DNA from: Acidimicrobiales bacterium
GTDB taxonomy: Bacteria; Actinomycetota; Acidimicrobiia; Acidimicrobiales; RAAP-2
Reading direction: 5' to 3'
NCBI GenBank assembly: GCA_025362585.1
Contig: JANYFR010000062.1
Span: 1-51,348, forward strand
DNA length: 51,348 nucleotides
The notes beneath the pieces were generated by a model. That model saw nothing but the letters and a program-made list of their open reading frames with translations, made no database searches and had not been told where the DNA came from. Each line of letters begins with the position of its first letter. Position 1 is the stretch's first letter. This document shows, piece after piece, positions 1-9,220 of this stretch. The position numbers were made by a program, and so were the translations under genes.

Positions 1-98
1 CCGCCCTCGGCGTTCACGAGTTCGAGTTTGCCCTTACCGTCCTCGAACAGTCGCGTCTCTTCGGGCGCATTGAGACTCTTACGGACTAGTCCAGCCAT
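1..98 (-). CDS. Cupin-domain protein, N-terminal part (runs off the window)
   Basis: The minus-strand frame opens with ATG at 96-98 and stays open to the window edge, giving about 32 residues that begin MAGLVRKSLNAPEETR. This resembles the start of small single-domain cupin proteins of actinobacteria, which usually have a charged N-terminal strand before the double-stranded beta-helix. An AGGA ribosome-binding site lies a few bases upstream of the ATG on the minus strand. The cupin core with its metal-binding histidines lies outside the window, so the family call rests only on the N-terminal resemblance. An inverted repeat at 155-170 sits upstream and could be its operator. Confidence 0.5.
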   Translation of the reverse strand, partial: MAGLVRKSLNAPEETRLFEDGKGKLELVNAEG

Positions 99-154
99 GC
101 GGTCCTACTTTGATATAGGTGGCCAAATTGTAGAACAGCCAACTCCGTGTTGCT

Positions 155-170
155 GGTGAAATTGTTCACC
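155..170. promoter_or_regulatory. Inverted repeat, operator-like (GGTGAA-N4-TTCACC)
   Basis: A perfect 6-bp inverted repeat, GGTGAA and TTCACC around the spacer ATTG, lies about 60 bp upstream of the minus-strand cupin start. The symmetry and short spacer fit the binding site of a dimeric regulator. A TACAAT -10-like element on the minus strand lies between it and the gene. No regulator gene is next to it, so the assignment is by shape and position only. Confidence 0.3.
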
Positions 171-866
171 TAGGGAGCCGATCTGTGCTCGTCTAACGCC
201 CCTGATCGCCCTACATAAGTCATTGTCGAATCGTTGTTCGATCGCAGTTCAGGTGAGTTACAGCTCTGTCGGGCGAAAGGTGAGGGTGCGGTCACCTTCC
301 CCAACTCTCAATTCGTCAGTCGGAGATGGTCGTCGTTGGACGTTCAACTTCCTACAACAGGACTACACGCCTGAGGGGAGGGCGTTGGTCGCCGCGTATC
401 TGAGTTGGCGCGATCAGATTTGACTAACACCGATGGCGATGCAATTTTGGTCCATGTCACCATTGACACCGAAAGGGCACTCGCGGGCAGTTGGGGGCAG
501 CTGTCGCCTTGGGCCGGACTCAAGGGCATAACTCCCAAGATGACACCTTGGCATAATTAGCCTTCTCGGACAATCGTCGACTGCTTCTCGGAGGCAACTC
601 GGAGTGCATCTCGGACGCAACTCCACAAAGGCTGCTGCCTGCCCGCTGCGCGCGGGCTGCGCCCCGAGTGGAGGAAAGGTGCTTGGCGCGCCCGGGCGTT
701 CGTGGTCGAGCGCGTCACGTCGGGCCGGTGTGCTGAGATGACCGAGGACTGCTGCGTCGCACCACGGTGGCGGCGGGCCGCGCTCGGATCGCGACTCTGC
801 CAAGATGAGACGACCCGCCCCTCGAAATGTCGAGGGCGATGATCCTTTGAGAAAGCTGACTGACTC
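171..866. other. About 700 bp without a convincing gene
   Basis: A 66-codon frame with a TTG start at 223-423 is open, but it has no recognisable family or ribosome-binding site. The rest holds a degenerate direct repeat (564-623) and GC-rich hairpins: GCCCGC/GCGGGC around 641-658 and CTCGA/TCGAG at 821-834 with a four-base loop. The last hairpin lies 30 bp before the LLM oxidoreductase start and could be part of its leader. I see no tRNA fold. Confidence 0.4.
564..623. repeat. Three degenerate direct repeats, 22-23 bp period
   Basis: The core TCTCGGA occurs at 564, 586 and 609. The last two copies extend to 15 bases (TCTCGGAGGCAACTC and TCTCGGACGCAACTC) that differ at one position. The spacing is two helical turns, which would suit a tandem protein-binding site, but a chance repeat cannot be excluded. 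Confidence 0.3.
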
Positions 867-1880
867 GTGCTGATTGACGGCGACCTTTCGTTCGGAACGG
901 GCGATATCGCGCGCCACGCGCACGCGGTCGAGGCGGCCGGTTACGACGGCGCCTGGGCGGCGGAAGTGGGACACGACCCGCTGTTGATCGTGGCCGGCGC
1001 GGCCCCGGCGACCACCACCCTCGAACTCGGCACCGGCATTGTCGTGGCCTTTGGACGTAGCCCCATGATCACCGCAACGATGGCCAACGACGTGCAGTTC
1101 ATGAGCGAGGGTCGACTCCTGCTCGGCCTCGGGTCCCAGATCAAGCCGCACATCGAGAAGCGGTACTCGATGCCCTGGTCGCACCCGGCCGCTCGAATGC
1201 GCGAGTACATCCTGGCGATGCGCGCGATCTGGTCGTCTTGGAATACGGGTGTCGAGCTCAATTTCCGTGGAGAGTTCTACCGGCACACCCTCATGACGCC
1301 CTTCTTCAATCCTGGCGTCAACCCCTACGGCGCGCCGAAGGTCTTCCTGGCGGCGGTGGGCGAACTCATGACCGAGGTGGCGGGCGAGGTCGCCGACGGT
1401 CTCCTGGTCCACCCCTTCACGACCGAGCGCTACCTGCGAGAGGTAACAATGCCGGCTCTCGACCGGGGCCTCGCGCAGTCCGGGCGGACTCGGGATCAGT
1501 TCCAGATCTCCTATTCGGGCCTGATCGCGACCGGCGACACCCCGGAGTCGTTGGCGGCGGCGAAGGATGCGGTTCGTTCCCAGATCGCGTTCTACGGATC
1601 GACGCCGGCGTACCGGGTCGTCCTCGAACTGCACGGGTGGGGACATCTTCAGACCGAGCTGAACGCCCTGTCGAGGAAGGGCGACTGGACAGCCATGTCG
1701 GGACTGATCGACGACGAAACGCTCTCGACCTTCAGCGTGGTGACTCCCGTCGACGACGTCGCCCAGGAGATTGCCCGTCGCTACGGCGACGTCATTGACC
1801 GGTTCAGCCTCTACGTTCCGTACCCACTCGACGCCCACGACCGCGCGCGCGTCGTCGCGCACCTGCGCGAGGTTGAGTGA
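867..1880 (+). CDS. F420-dependent LLM-class oxidoreductase (TIGR03617-like)
   Basis: A 337-residue luciferase-like monooxygenase-fold protein starting at GTG 867. The N-terminal half shows the typical TIM-barrel pattern: an early HAHAVEAAGYDGAWAAE helix, TLELGTGIVVAFGRSP, then EGRLLLGLGSQIKPHIEKRY. The C-terminal part has DGLLVHPFTTERYL and a final helix pair. Actinobacterial members with this length and these motifs use cofactor F420 rather than FMN, which is the basis for the F420 call. The substrate cannot be read from the sequence. It stands alone on the plus strand, and long antisense frames over it (for example 414-1862) are coding shadows. Confidence 0.85.
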   Translation: MLIDGDLSFGTGDIARHAHAVEAAGYDGAWAAEVGHDPLLIVAGAAPATTTLELGTGIVVAFGRSPMITATMANDVQFMSEGRLLLGLGSQIKPHIEKRYSMPWSHPAARMREYILAMRAIWSSWNTGVELNFRGEFYRHTLMTPFFNPGVNPYGAPKVFLAAVGELMTEVAGEVADGLLVHPFTTERYLREVTMPALDRGLAQSGRTRDQFQISYSGLIATGDTPESLAAAKDAVRSQIAFYGSTPAYRVVLELHGWGHLQTELNALSRKGDWTAMSGLIDDETLSTFSVVTPVDDVAQEIARRYGDVIDRFSLYVPYPLDAHDRARVVAHLREVE

Positions 1881-2077
1881 CGTACCGCAGCCCCGTCGAC
1901 GAAGTGGGTCCCTCGACCGACGGAGATGTTGTCGGCTCCGTCGCTCCTATCTCGAGCTCATCAGCCATGGATACGTCGTTCCAGCCGGACTGTCCTACGC
2001 TCCGCGGGTCGCTCGCACCGCTCGGGCGACGGTGCACGGGCGGAGCGGAGCACGGTCTGGAGTATCTTCCAGTGGGT

Positions 2078-2554
2078 ATGAGCACGCGACTCGTTAACGT
2101 CCTCGCAGTGGCCCTGATGATGTCGGTCTGCTCCGCGGCCGTCGGTCCCGCCGTCGGGGCCTCCCCGGCGACCTCGCGCCTGGTCCATCCGTCCGTCACG
2201 GAAAAGTCAGTGCTGAAGGCAACGTTCATTCGGTACAAACTGACGAGCAACGCCATGGCCAAGAGTGACCACGTGACGTGGTCGCGCGTGCGCCCGTCCG
2301 ATCCGCTCGCACCGCTGATGGCCTACGACGCGCTGGACCACCGGTACTGGGCGCTCGCTAACTTCACGTTGACGGTCCCCGCGAGCTACCGAGCGCAGGT
2401 GTCGTTTCAGGACGGGGGAAGTTACGGCATCTTCTACCGCACCACCTCGGGGCCCTGGATCATGAAGGGGTACGCCGCCATCCCCCTCTGCCCCTCCATC
2501 GTCCCGGTGCCGGTCGCACGCCTCTGGCACCTGGCGACGTATCAGGGCTGCTAG
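2078..2554 (+). CDS. Secreted protein of unknown function
   Basis: A 158-residue protein read from ATG 2078. The frame is open further upstream, but the protein-like part starts here with a signal peptide: MSTRLVNVLAVALMM followed by a small-residue stretch and an AVGASPAT cleavage region. The mature part is rich in Ser, Thr, Tyr and Trp and carries three cysteines, two of them near the C-terminus (LCPSIV and YQGC). I do not recognise the family. The fold looks like a small extracellular beta-domain. Its stop TAG overlaps the stop of the convergent DUF3052 gene in a shared CTAG. Confidence 0.6.
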   Translation: MSTRLVNVLAVALMMSVCSAAVGPAVGASPATSRLVHPSVTEKSVLKATFIRYKLTSNAMAKSDHVTWSRVRPSDPLAPLMAYDALDHRYWALANFTLTVPASYRAQVSFQDGGSYGIFYRTTSGPWIMKGYAAIPLCPSIVPVPVARLWHLATYQGC

Positions 2555-3018
2555 GTCCGGGCGACGCCCCGGTCGATGACTTTTGCTGTTGGGCCCCCAT
2601 TGAGCCCGGCCCGGAGCTCTTTTCTCCAGACCATCTTGAGGCCGGACCAGTCGCCGTCCAGGGCCGCCACCTTCACGTCAACGATGCCCAGGGGTAGCGC
2701 GACGCGGCGGATCTCGTTGTCGGTGATGTCACTCTCGTGACCGCCGGCCCTGCGGGGCCAGGCGAGCCAGAGCGAACCGTCGGGAGTGATGCGCTGGGCG
2801 AGGTCCCCGACGGATCCTTCGAGTGACGCGAGGTCCCAAAAGAACGCAATCGCGATGTCGACCTTCGCGGTGGCGGTCGGTTTCGTGCGCCGCACCGTCA
2901 CTCGTTCTGGCAGGTCCGCCACCGTCCAGCCCTCGGGTGCGTGCACGAGCGCGAGGCGGTGACCCACCTGTACGCCGAGTTTCGTTGCGAGCGGCGTCCC
3001 CGAATGGCCGGCGTCCAT
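2551..3018 (-). CDS. DUF3052 family protein
   Basis: A 155-residue protein with the DUF3052 signature: an N-terminal SGTPLATKLGVQVGHRLAL segment, a middle VDIAIAFFWDLASL strand-helix, and DGSLWLAWPRRAGGHESDIT followed by VDVKVAALDGDWSGLKMVWR. The family is common in actinobacteria and has no established biochemical role. The order of strands resembles a small Rossmann-like domain. The start ATG lies at 3016-3018. It converges on the secreted-protein gene and shares a CTAG stop with it. Confidence 0.8.
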   Translation of the reverse strand: MDAGHSGTPLATKLGVQVGHRLALVHAPEGWTVADLPERVTVRRTKPTATAKVDIAIAFFWDLASLEGSVGDLAQRITPDGSLWLAWPRRAGGHESDITDNEIRRVALPLGIVDVKVAALDGDWSGLKMVWRKELRAGLNGGPTAKVIDRGVART

Positions 3019-3139
3019 GGCCCGAGTGTAATTTGCTGCACCGATCGGTCGGGGCGCAATTCAGTCATTCCAAGCGCAAAGCTAAGCACCGCGGCCCTCG
3101 TTGTGGTAATCATGGTTGATTGTGAGACCAGGAGGGTCA

Positions 3140-3595
3140 ATGGCGCAGTTCGATATGAAGAAGTTGTCCACGGGGGACAAGGGAGTCGTCGGCGCGGGCG
3201 TGGTTGCGCTCATCGCACTGTTCTTGCCGTGGGAGGGTGTCACGGTCGGTCCCTACAGCGTTTCGGTGTCCGGCTTCAGCTCGGGCTTCGGTTGGGTCGG
3301 CGCCCTGTTGATCATTGCCGCCGCGGTCTACGTCGTACTGGTGCGCTCGGGTTCAAACGTGCCCAAGCTCTCGTACGGACCGGGAGTCTTGGTGCTCGGC
3401 GCGTCGGCGATTGGAACGTTGCTGGTGCTGTTGCGTTGGCTGACGCTGTCCAATGGGGTCGGTCCACGCATTGGCCTCTGGTTGACCGTGATCGCCGGGT
3501 TGGTGCAGGTCTTCTTCGCTCTGGGGCTCTTTCGCAGCACCGGCGAGACGCTGCCGTGGGCGTCGAAGCCCACGAAGGGGCCGAGCGGGGGTTGA
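3140..3595 (+). CDS. Four-helix integral membrane protein, unknown function
   Basis: A 151-residue protein. The frame is open from 3116, but ATG 3140 is preceded by GGAGGG at 3131-3136, which decides the start. After a short charged N-terminus (MAQFDMKKLSTGDKG) there are four predicted membrane segments at roughly residues 17-33, 50-72, 80-103 and 114-134, then a polar tail. The pattern resembles small actinobacterial membrane proteins with no known role. It is monocistronic, and a 220-bp gap before the ABC transporter holds nothing I recognise. Confidence 0.65.
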   Translation: MAQFDMKKLSTGDKGVVGAGVVALIALFLPWEGVTVGPYSVSVSGFSSGFGWVGALLIIAAAVYVVLVRSGSNVPKLSYGPGVLVLGASAIGTLLVLLRWLTLSNGVGPRIGLWLTVIAGLVQVFFALGLFRSTGETLPWASKPTKGPSGG

Positions 3596-3815
3596 TCCTG
3601 CGTCGTTCCGAGAAGATGAGCGGTCGCGCCACCACGCGTCGCGCGACGCCCCACCCGTAGGGCACGACCGGCGACCGGCACGGTGACGGCGGCGGGGTCG
3701 TGCAGAGCAGGGTCCCCGAATGCGTTACCAGGCCGGATGACGCCATCGAGGAGTCACGCTCGTCGGGCCCTCAACGCCGGCGCCCACTGCACACTGTCAG
3801 AGGGCCACGGTCGTT

Positions 3816-5051
3816 TCAGCGCGATCCTCGCCACTGATTGAGACCGAGGGCCGTGCGAAGCGAGACCTTCTTCGTGTACTCAATCGAACCGAAGCGAAAG
3901 AGTTGTACCGCCAGACGCAGTACAAAGATACCGAAGAGAAAGACCTCGACGATCAGTCCGGCGGCGTTGGCGCCGCTCAGTGAACCGAAGCCGTTGCGGA
4001 GCATGCCGGTCACTGGTGCGGTATAGGGGAAGTACGTGAAGACGCGCACGATGAGCGCGTCGGGGTGGCTCACGATGAGCGAGGAGGCGTAGAAGGGGGT
4101 GAAGATGAGCGCCATCATGACGCCGAAGAAGCCGCCGGCCTCTTTCGCCGTGGGCATGATCGCCCCCAGCGCCACGAGCGTGCCCGTGAAGAGCGTGAAG
4201 CCCCCGAGTAGCAACAGCGCCCCGACCGTCATTCGCTCGGGGCTGAAGACGAGACTCGAGAGGTGGAGGTGCGGCAGGTTGAGCGCCGATCGGAAGAAGA
4301 CGTAGCCCACGAGAACGGGGCTGGAGAAGACCGCAATCTGCAGAAGGCCGGCGGTGAAGAGGGCGAGGATCTTGCCCGTGATCAAGGTGTTGGGATCGAC
4401 CGTCGTCAGGATCATCTCGGTGACGCGGTTCTCCTTCTCTTCGAGGGTGCTGTTGAGCATCTGATTGCCCAACAGAATCAAGACGATGTAGAAGATCACC
4501 AGATAGATGAGTGGGGGAATGACGCCACGCAGACCCGGGGTCGCGACGCCCTCTTTGTAGGTAGTGATGTCGACGCTCACGGAGCTGCGCGCGAGTGTCG
4601 CGAGCTCGCGCGAACCGATCTGGGCGTCCGCGCTCAGCCGCAAGATCTCGGTCGCGATGGTCGAGTACTTGCCATTGTTGAAGAGGCCCACGTCCTTGCC
4701 GTAGACGCGCACGGACTGCGTGAGTGGATCGGCGGGAAAGGCGAAGAAGGCGTCGAGCTGACCGGCGCGCACTCGAGCAACGCCCGTGGCGACGTTGTCG
4801 AACTTCACGCCGCCTAGGCCCTTGACGACGGGTTCGCTCACGACTCCCGAGGCGTCGCTGTAGGCGAAGCTGAACGTCGCGGTCTTCTGGGCCGCGATGC
4901 TGCTCGTTGTGGCGGTGCTACTCAGGTACAAGAGTCCAAAGACGATCGCGAGAGCGAGCGGCACGATCATGGTCGCGATCCAGAATCGTCGTTTGGTGAT
5001 CGTGCGGTGGACCTCGAAGCCGACGACGGTACGCAAGTTGTGGTATCTCAC
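3816..5051 (-). CDS. ABC-2 family exporter permease (NatB-like)
   Basis: A 411-residue membrane protein with an N-terminal helix (RRFWIATMIVPLALAIVFGLLYL), a large extracytoplasmic domain at about residues 50-170, and a C-terminal block of five or six membrane helices containing the NRVTEMILTTVDPNTLITGKIL segment typical of NatB/YhaP-type ABC-2 permeases. It starts with GTG, overlapping the stop of the upstream ATPase gene by four bases (GTGA), so the two are translationally coupled. NatAB-type systems export Na+ or drugs, but the substrate here is unknown. Confidence 0.85.
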   Translation of the reverse strand: MRYHNLRTVVGFEVHRTITKRRFWIATMIVPLALAIVFGLLYLSSTATTSSIAAQKTATFSFAYSDASGVVSEPVVKGLGGVKFDNVATGVARVRAGQLDAFFAFPADPLTQSVRVYGKDVGLFNNGKYSTIATEILRLSADAQIGSRELATLARSSVSVDITTYKEGVATPGLRGVIPPLIYLVIFYIVLILLGNQMLNSTLEEKENRVTEMILTTVDPNTLITGKILALFTAGLLQIAVFSSPVLVGYVFFRSALNLPHLHLSSLVFSPERMTVGALLLLGGFTLFTGTLVALGAIMPTAKEAGGFFGVMMALIFTPFYASSLIVSHPDALIVRVFTYFPYTAPVTGMLRNGFGSLSGANAAGLIVEVFLFGIFVLRLAVQLFRFGSIEYTKKVSLRTALGLNQWRGSR

Positions 5052-5989
5052 GAGGCCAACTCGGCCCGATGCTCATCGCCGTAGACGCGCAGGAATATCT
5101 CGTCGAGGGAGACCTTGGCGGTGGTGAACTCGCGGACGCGGACGCCGGCCTCGACGAGGCCGCGCAGGATCGTCGCCTCGTCGGTGTCGTCGGAGAACTT
5201 CAGTTCGGCGTAGTTGCGCTCGCGCAACGACACCACGTAGTGCGTCGAGTCGGGGATCTCGCCGGCGTAGCGCAGGTGGATCGTACGACCGCCGTAGAGG
5301 TCCTGGATCTCGTTGACCGTGCCGTAGGCCTCGCGTCGACCATCCTTGAGCAAGATGATGCGGTCACAGAGTCGCTCGACCTCGTCCATCTGGTGGGTCA
5401 CCATCATCACCGTCGCGCCGACCTTCTTCTGATCCTCAATGATGTCCATCAAGAGACGCCGGTTGACCGGATCGAAGCCCTTGGTCGGTTCATCGAGAAT
5501 GAGCAGTTCGGGGTCGTTCATGATGGTGACGCCCAACTGCACCTTCTGCTGTTGGCCACTCGAGAGTTTGTCGATCCGCAGGCCCGTCTGGGCGACGAGA
5601 TCGACGCGTTCGAGGTAGGCGAGCGACCACGCCCGTGCCGCGTGGCCCGAGAGTCCCTTGAGGCGACCAAAGTAGACCATCACGTCGATGACCGACTCCT
5701 TCTTGTAGAGACCCCGCTCTTCGGGTAGGTAGCCGAGGCGTCGACCGTCTTCGGGACGAAAGTTCCGTCCGTCGATATGCAAGACGCCCGCGCTCGGCAG
5801 GTAGATCCCGAGGAGTGCGCGGATGGTGGTGGTCTTGCCCGAGCCGTTGCTGCCGAGGAATCCGAAGGTCTCGCCGCGCTTGATGTCGAAGGAGAGTCCG
5901 TCGATGACGACCTCGTTCCCGAAGGCCATCTTGAATCCCTCGATGTGAACCATGGGCTCCGACGTCCCGTCCAGAGCGCGTCGGTCCAT
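5048..5989 (-). CDS. ABC transporter ATP-binding protein (NatA-like)
   Basis: A 313-residue nucleotide-binding subunit. Visible motifs are Walker A GSNGSGKT at residues 46-53, a Q-loop region, the signature LSSGQQQKV, Walker B LLILDEPT and the H-loop VTHQ. The C-terminal extension (about residues 225-313), with FTTAKVSLDEIFLRVYG, is the DUF4162-type tail of NatA-like ATPases. The first ATG gives MDRRALDGTSEP. The second ATG at residue 13 (MVHIEGFKMAFGN) fits family starts better and has GGAG just upstream, so the first 12 residues may not be translated. It forms an operon with the permease downstream. Confidence 0.9.
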   Translation of the reverse strand: MDRRALDGTSEPMVHIEGFKMAFGNEVVIDGLSFDIKRGETFGFLGSNGSGKTTTIRALLGIYLPSAGVLHIDGRNFRPEDGRRLGYLPEERGLYKKESVIDVMVYFGRLKGLSGHAARAWSLAYLERVDLVAQTGLRIDKLSSGQQQKVQLGVTIMNDPELLILDEPTKGFDPVNRRLLMDIIEDQKKVGATVMMVTHQMDEVERLCDRIILLKDGRREAYGTVNEIQDLYGGRTIHLRYAGEIPDSTHYVVSLRERNYAELKFSDDTDEATILRGLVEAGVRVREFTTAKVSLDEIFLRVYGDEHRAELAS

Positions 5990-6051
5990 GCAGCGACTAT
6001 TGCACAGCGCCGTTGCCCCTCCCGTGGACGAACCGCGAGGGGAGCGTCAAC

Positions 6052-7335
6052 CTACGACTCCGCCACCGCCGCTCGGCCTTCCGCGAGCCCGTCCTCGCCC
6101 GCGCTCAAATGGCGTCGCAGGCTGAGCATCAGGCCCGCACCGACGAGGGCCGTGAGACCGGTGCCGAACGGCCACCAGTTTCCGACGTGATTGTCGAAGT
6201 AGACAGCGGTGATCGCCGGACCGAGGGTGCCCGAGATTCCCCAGGAGATTCCCGAGGCCGCGTTGTAGCGGCCGCGCAAGTGTTCGGGAGCGATCTCGTT
6301 GACGAGAGCCGGTCCGACGGGCGAGAGCATCGTCTCACCAATGGCGAAGACGACCATCGCAATGGAGAGTGAGACCACCGAGAGCACGGCCGGCAGCGAC
6401 AGTGCCAGGTCGAGGATGACCCAGAAGAAGAACCACAGGGCCCCGACGGTCGCCATCACCCGCGTGCGGCTTCGGCCCTCGATCTTGTTGAGCACCCAGA
6501 GTTGGGAGAGCACGATCGTGCTGGTGTTGAAGAAGAAGATGATGCCGATCACGTGGACCGGCAACTTGAGGTTGTTGACGACGAACAGGCTGAAACCGGC
6601 CTCCTGGGAGCCGTAGCCGCCGATCATCAGCACAATGGAGGCAACGACGTAGCGCACGAGGCGCTTATCGCGCAGCACTTCACGCCAACCTTCCGCACTC
6701 TTGATCGGATCGTCGAGGTGGGCAGTTTCGGGCCCGCCGTAAGCGCGAAGGGTCCAGAAGTAGGCGCCCGAGAGTACGATGACCCCCGCGTTCACCATGT
6801 AGAGGACGACGAAGGACGTGGGGTGGTGCAGATCGACGATGCTCGCCGACGCGAGTCCGCCAAAGCCAATCCCCAAGTTCACCAGCATGAAGTTGAAACC
6901 AAAGGCCCGCTGCCGGTGCTCGGGCGCGACGAGTCGGCTCAGCATCGTACTGCTCGGTCCCCAACTGGCGCCGCCGAAGACCGCCAGCAGCAGCGCCGCG
7001 ACGGCCGCCTCCACCTTGGTATGGGCGAAAGCCCACACCACGATGGCGATCGCGTCGGCGGAGTACGCCACCAACACGACGCGAATCGGGCCGAATCGGT
7101 CGGTCGTCGTGCCCCAGAGCGGACTGGTGGCGAGTCCGCACAACGCGGCCGCGGCGAGCAGCAACGTGGCGAAGCTCGTGGAAAACCCCCGCACGTTGTG
7201 CAGGTAGACCACGAAGAGCGAGAGGGTGAGACCGCTGCCAATGCAGGCGAGGAAGGTGCAGGTGTAGAACCGGCGCAGGGGACCGGTGAGGCTGCCACGA
7301 AAATCGACAGGAACGAGTGTCTCAATTAGTTTCAC
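6052..7335 (-). CDS. MFS transporter
   Basis: A 427-residue protein starting at GTG 7333-7335, with about twelve hydrophobic segments. The first-loop pattern LWGTTTDRFGPIRVVLV after helix 2 is the MFS motif A (G-x3-D-R-x-G). The second half has a similar element (LNKIEGRSRTRVMATVG) and a late LVNEIAPEHLRGRYNAASG typical of drug or multi-substrate efflux MFS proteins. It lies on the same strand as the ABC pair but 60 bp upstream of it, so co-transcription is possible. The substrate is unknown. Confidence 0.85.
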   Translation of the reverse strand: MKLIETLVPVDFRGSLTGPLRRFYTCTFLACIGSGLTLSLFVVYLHNVRGFSTSFATLLLAAAALCGLATSPLWGTTTDRFGPIRVVLVAYSADAIAIVVWAFAHTKVEAAVAALLLAVFGGASWGPSSTMLSRLVAPEHRQRAFGFNFMLVNLGIGFGGLASASIVDLHHPTSFVVLYMVNAGVIVLSGAYFWTLRAYGGPETAHLDDPIKSAEGWREVLRDKRLVRYVVASIVLMIGGYGSQEAGFSLFVVNNLKLPVHVIGIIFFFNTSTIVLSQLWVLNKIEGRSRTRVMATVGALWFFFWVILDLALSLPAVLSVVSLSIAMVVFAIGETMLSPVGPALVNEIAPEHLRGRYNAASGISWGISGTLGPAITAVYFDNHVGNWWPFGTGLTALVGAGLMLSLRRHLSAGEDGLAEGRAAVAES

Positions 7336-7453
7336 GGAGAGCCAAGGCTAGTTGACTGCTTGTGCGTCGAATCACAAGAGAGCGGGGGGACGAAATGAGA
7401 TCAGCGTTACGATTGACCACGTGGTCCGCGTCATCGCGGACGAAAGGCAGTGC

Positions 7454-8383
7454 ATGGCCAACACTCGATTACCAAAGAGTAACGTCGATCTTCTGAGCGA
7501 ACTCGCTCCTGACGTCGAGCGACTCTACAACCGACACCTCGAGGCCCCTCGACTGTGGTTCCCGCACGAGCAGATCAACTGGGGCGACGGCGAGGACTTC
7601 ACCGATCGTCCCTGGAGCAAAGAGGACTACCCGCTCTCCGACGGCGTTCGCAGTTCCATCTACGTCAATCTGCTCACCGAGGACAATCTGCCCTACTACA
7701 CCCATACCCTCTTGTCCCACGCGCCCGAGAGCCACCCGATCCTTGATTGGAACCATCAGTGGACGATGGAGGAGAATCGCCACTCCATGGTGATGCGTGA
7801 CTGGGTCCACATCAGCCGCTGCATCGATCCCACCTACCTCGAAGAGGGCCGTCGGGTCCAGATGAAGAAGGGCGAGGTTCCGAACCCGGCGTCCATGGCC
7901 GAGCTCATTGCCTACGTGTCGTTCCAAGAACGCGCTACGCAGATCGCTCATCGCAACACGGGCGCCAAGTTGCCCAAGGACGACAAGATCGGAAGAAACG
8001 TGCTCGCCCTGATTGCCGGTGACGAGACCAAGCATTTCCTCTTCTACCGTGATCTCACCCTCGCCGCCTTCGCAATTGATCCGTCGATGATGATGATCGC
8101 GGTCGCGAAACAGGTCATCGGATTCGCCATGCCGGGGACCGGAATCCCGAGCTTCACGCGTCACGCCGTGCGCATCGCGCGTGAGGGCATCTACGGACTC
8201 GGCCAGTTTTTGAACGACGTCCTTGATCCGGTCCTCACTCTCTGGGACGTGGACCATCTCGTGGGGCTCTCCGCGGAGGCCGAAAGGGCCCGCGCGGACC
8301 TGCGCGACTTCATTGCGAAAATGAGTGAGACGGTGAATCGAATGGCCCAGAAGGCCCAGGGCGTGGCGTCGGCGATTTCTTAA
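7454..8383 (+). CDS. Acyl-ACP desaturase (soluble di-iron family)
   Basis: A 309-residue protein from ATG 7454, chosen over the longer frame because GAAAGG lies just upstream and family similarity begins at MANTRLPKSNVDLLSELAPDVERLY. It belongs to the plant-type stearoyl-ACP desaturase family (DesA1/DesA2 in mycobacteria). Two iron-ligand helices are clear: WNHQWTMEENRHSMVMRDWV (E-x2-H) and LIAGDETKHFLFYRDL (E-x2-H). The enzyme would insert a cis double bond into acyl chains bound to acyl-carrier protein, using O2 and reduced ferredoxin. It is monocistronic. Confidence 0.88.
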   Translation: MANTRLPKSNVDLLSELAPDVERLYNRHLEAPRLWFPHEQINWGDGEDFTDRPWSKEDYPLSDGVRSSIYVNLLTEDNLPYYTHTLLSHAPESHPILDWNHQWTMEENRHSMVMRDWVHISRCIDPTYLEEGRRVQMKKGEVPNPASMAELIAYVSFQERATQIAHRNTGAKLPKDDKIGRNVLALIAGDETKHFLFYRDLTLAAFAIDPSMMMIAVAKQVIGFAMPGTGIPSFTRHAVRIAREGIYGLGQFLNDVLDPVLTLWDVDHLVGLSAEAERARADLRDFIAKMSETVNRMAQKAQGVASAIS

Positions 8384-8528
8384 GTCACTGGCGCCAGCGA
8401 CCGGACTCTCGGCGAGGGCACGTTGCTCCGACCACACCTAACCCTCCGTCGGCCCGAAGCGCTCGTGGTTCCCAAGGTAGTTGGTGTTCTGAAATCACCG
8501 ACCTTCACGGCCACGGTTGCCCCTCCGG

Positions 8529-8828
8529 CTACTCCTTGGTGTTGGCAACCTTGCGGATGTAGTCCTCGAAAGCCTGCTGATGAGCTTGCGTCACTTGCCA
8601 CTGACGCTCGTGCATCGAACCACCCCTGGCGACGAGGTAGATCAGGCAACCTACGAGGGGCAAGATGAGAATAAAGAGGACCCACAGAGCTTTCGTGAGA
8701 CCGCCAAGATCGTGACTGCGAAAGATGTCCTGCAAGACGTGGAAGGCGAGCATGATCCAGAACACCAAGAGCACCAGATAGAGGGTGTTGACAAAGACGT
8801 CGAGCAATGGGTAACCGGTGCCAATCAT
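8529..8828 (-). CDS. Small membrane protein, PLDc_N-like
   Basis: A 99-residue protein with two membrane helices (about residues 10-30 and 43-64) separated by a short loop containing SHDLGGLTKALW. The second helix reads LFILILPLVGCLIYLVARG. This two-helix pattern is the PLDc_N (phospholipase D-nuclease N-terminal) domain found alone in many actinobacterial membrane proteins. The C-terminal 30 residues are a charged amphipathic helix (QAHQQAFEDYIRKVANTKE) that recalls a SHOCT-like tail. The function is unknown. Confidence 0.75.
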   Translation of the reverse strand: MIGTGYPLLDVFVNTLYLVLLVFWIMLAFHVLQDIFRSHDLGGLTKALWVLFILILPLVGCLIYLVARGGSMHERQWQVTQAHQQAFEDYIRKVANTKE

Positions 8829-9220
8829 GGGGTCCTTTCAACGAACTGCCTCGCCCGAATCTAACGCCCCCTCTCGAGGCAACGGCGCGTCGCGGAGCTC
8901 GTCGATCCTCACGTTGCGCAGTAGCCCCCATAGACCGCCGCCGCTCGCAACGGTGCGAACCGTCGGGCATGGCCCGGCGCGGGCGTGCTCGAGTGGGGCG
9001 ACGTCCGAGTCTCGGGTCAGCTCAGTGCCGTAGCGCGCTCTCTGGTGGCCGCTGCAAGACTGCGTCATTCGGCGTTTTCGAACCGACGCTCTTGAACGTC
9101 CACACCGATCATCACGCCCATTCGACGCCGTTGAATCGAACGGTCGACGCTTTGTCGAGCGAACCAGAGTTTCGCGTACTCGATGGTTCTGCGTAGGATT
9201 TGTGGACAGAGGAGGGGTCC
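8829..9220. other. Gene-free stretch upstream of the acyl-CoA synthetase
   Basis: About 390 bp. The open frames here on either strand lack family resemblance and ribosome-binding sites. TAGGAT at 9194-9199, 21 bp before the synthetase start, could be a -10 element, but there is no clear -35. Nothing else is recognisable. Confidence 0.3.

Noticed and set aside
223-423. 66-codon frame with TTG start
   Set aside because: No ribosome-binding site, no recognisable family, and upstream sequence does not look like a promoter for it. I also tested it by eye for a tRNA fold and found none.
414-1862. 482-codon minus-strand frame
   Set aside because: It lies antisense to the LLM oxidoreductase; its Arg/Gly/His-rich composition is typical of a shadow in high-GC coding DNA.
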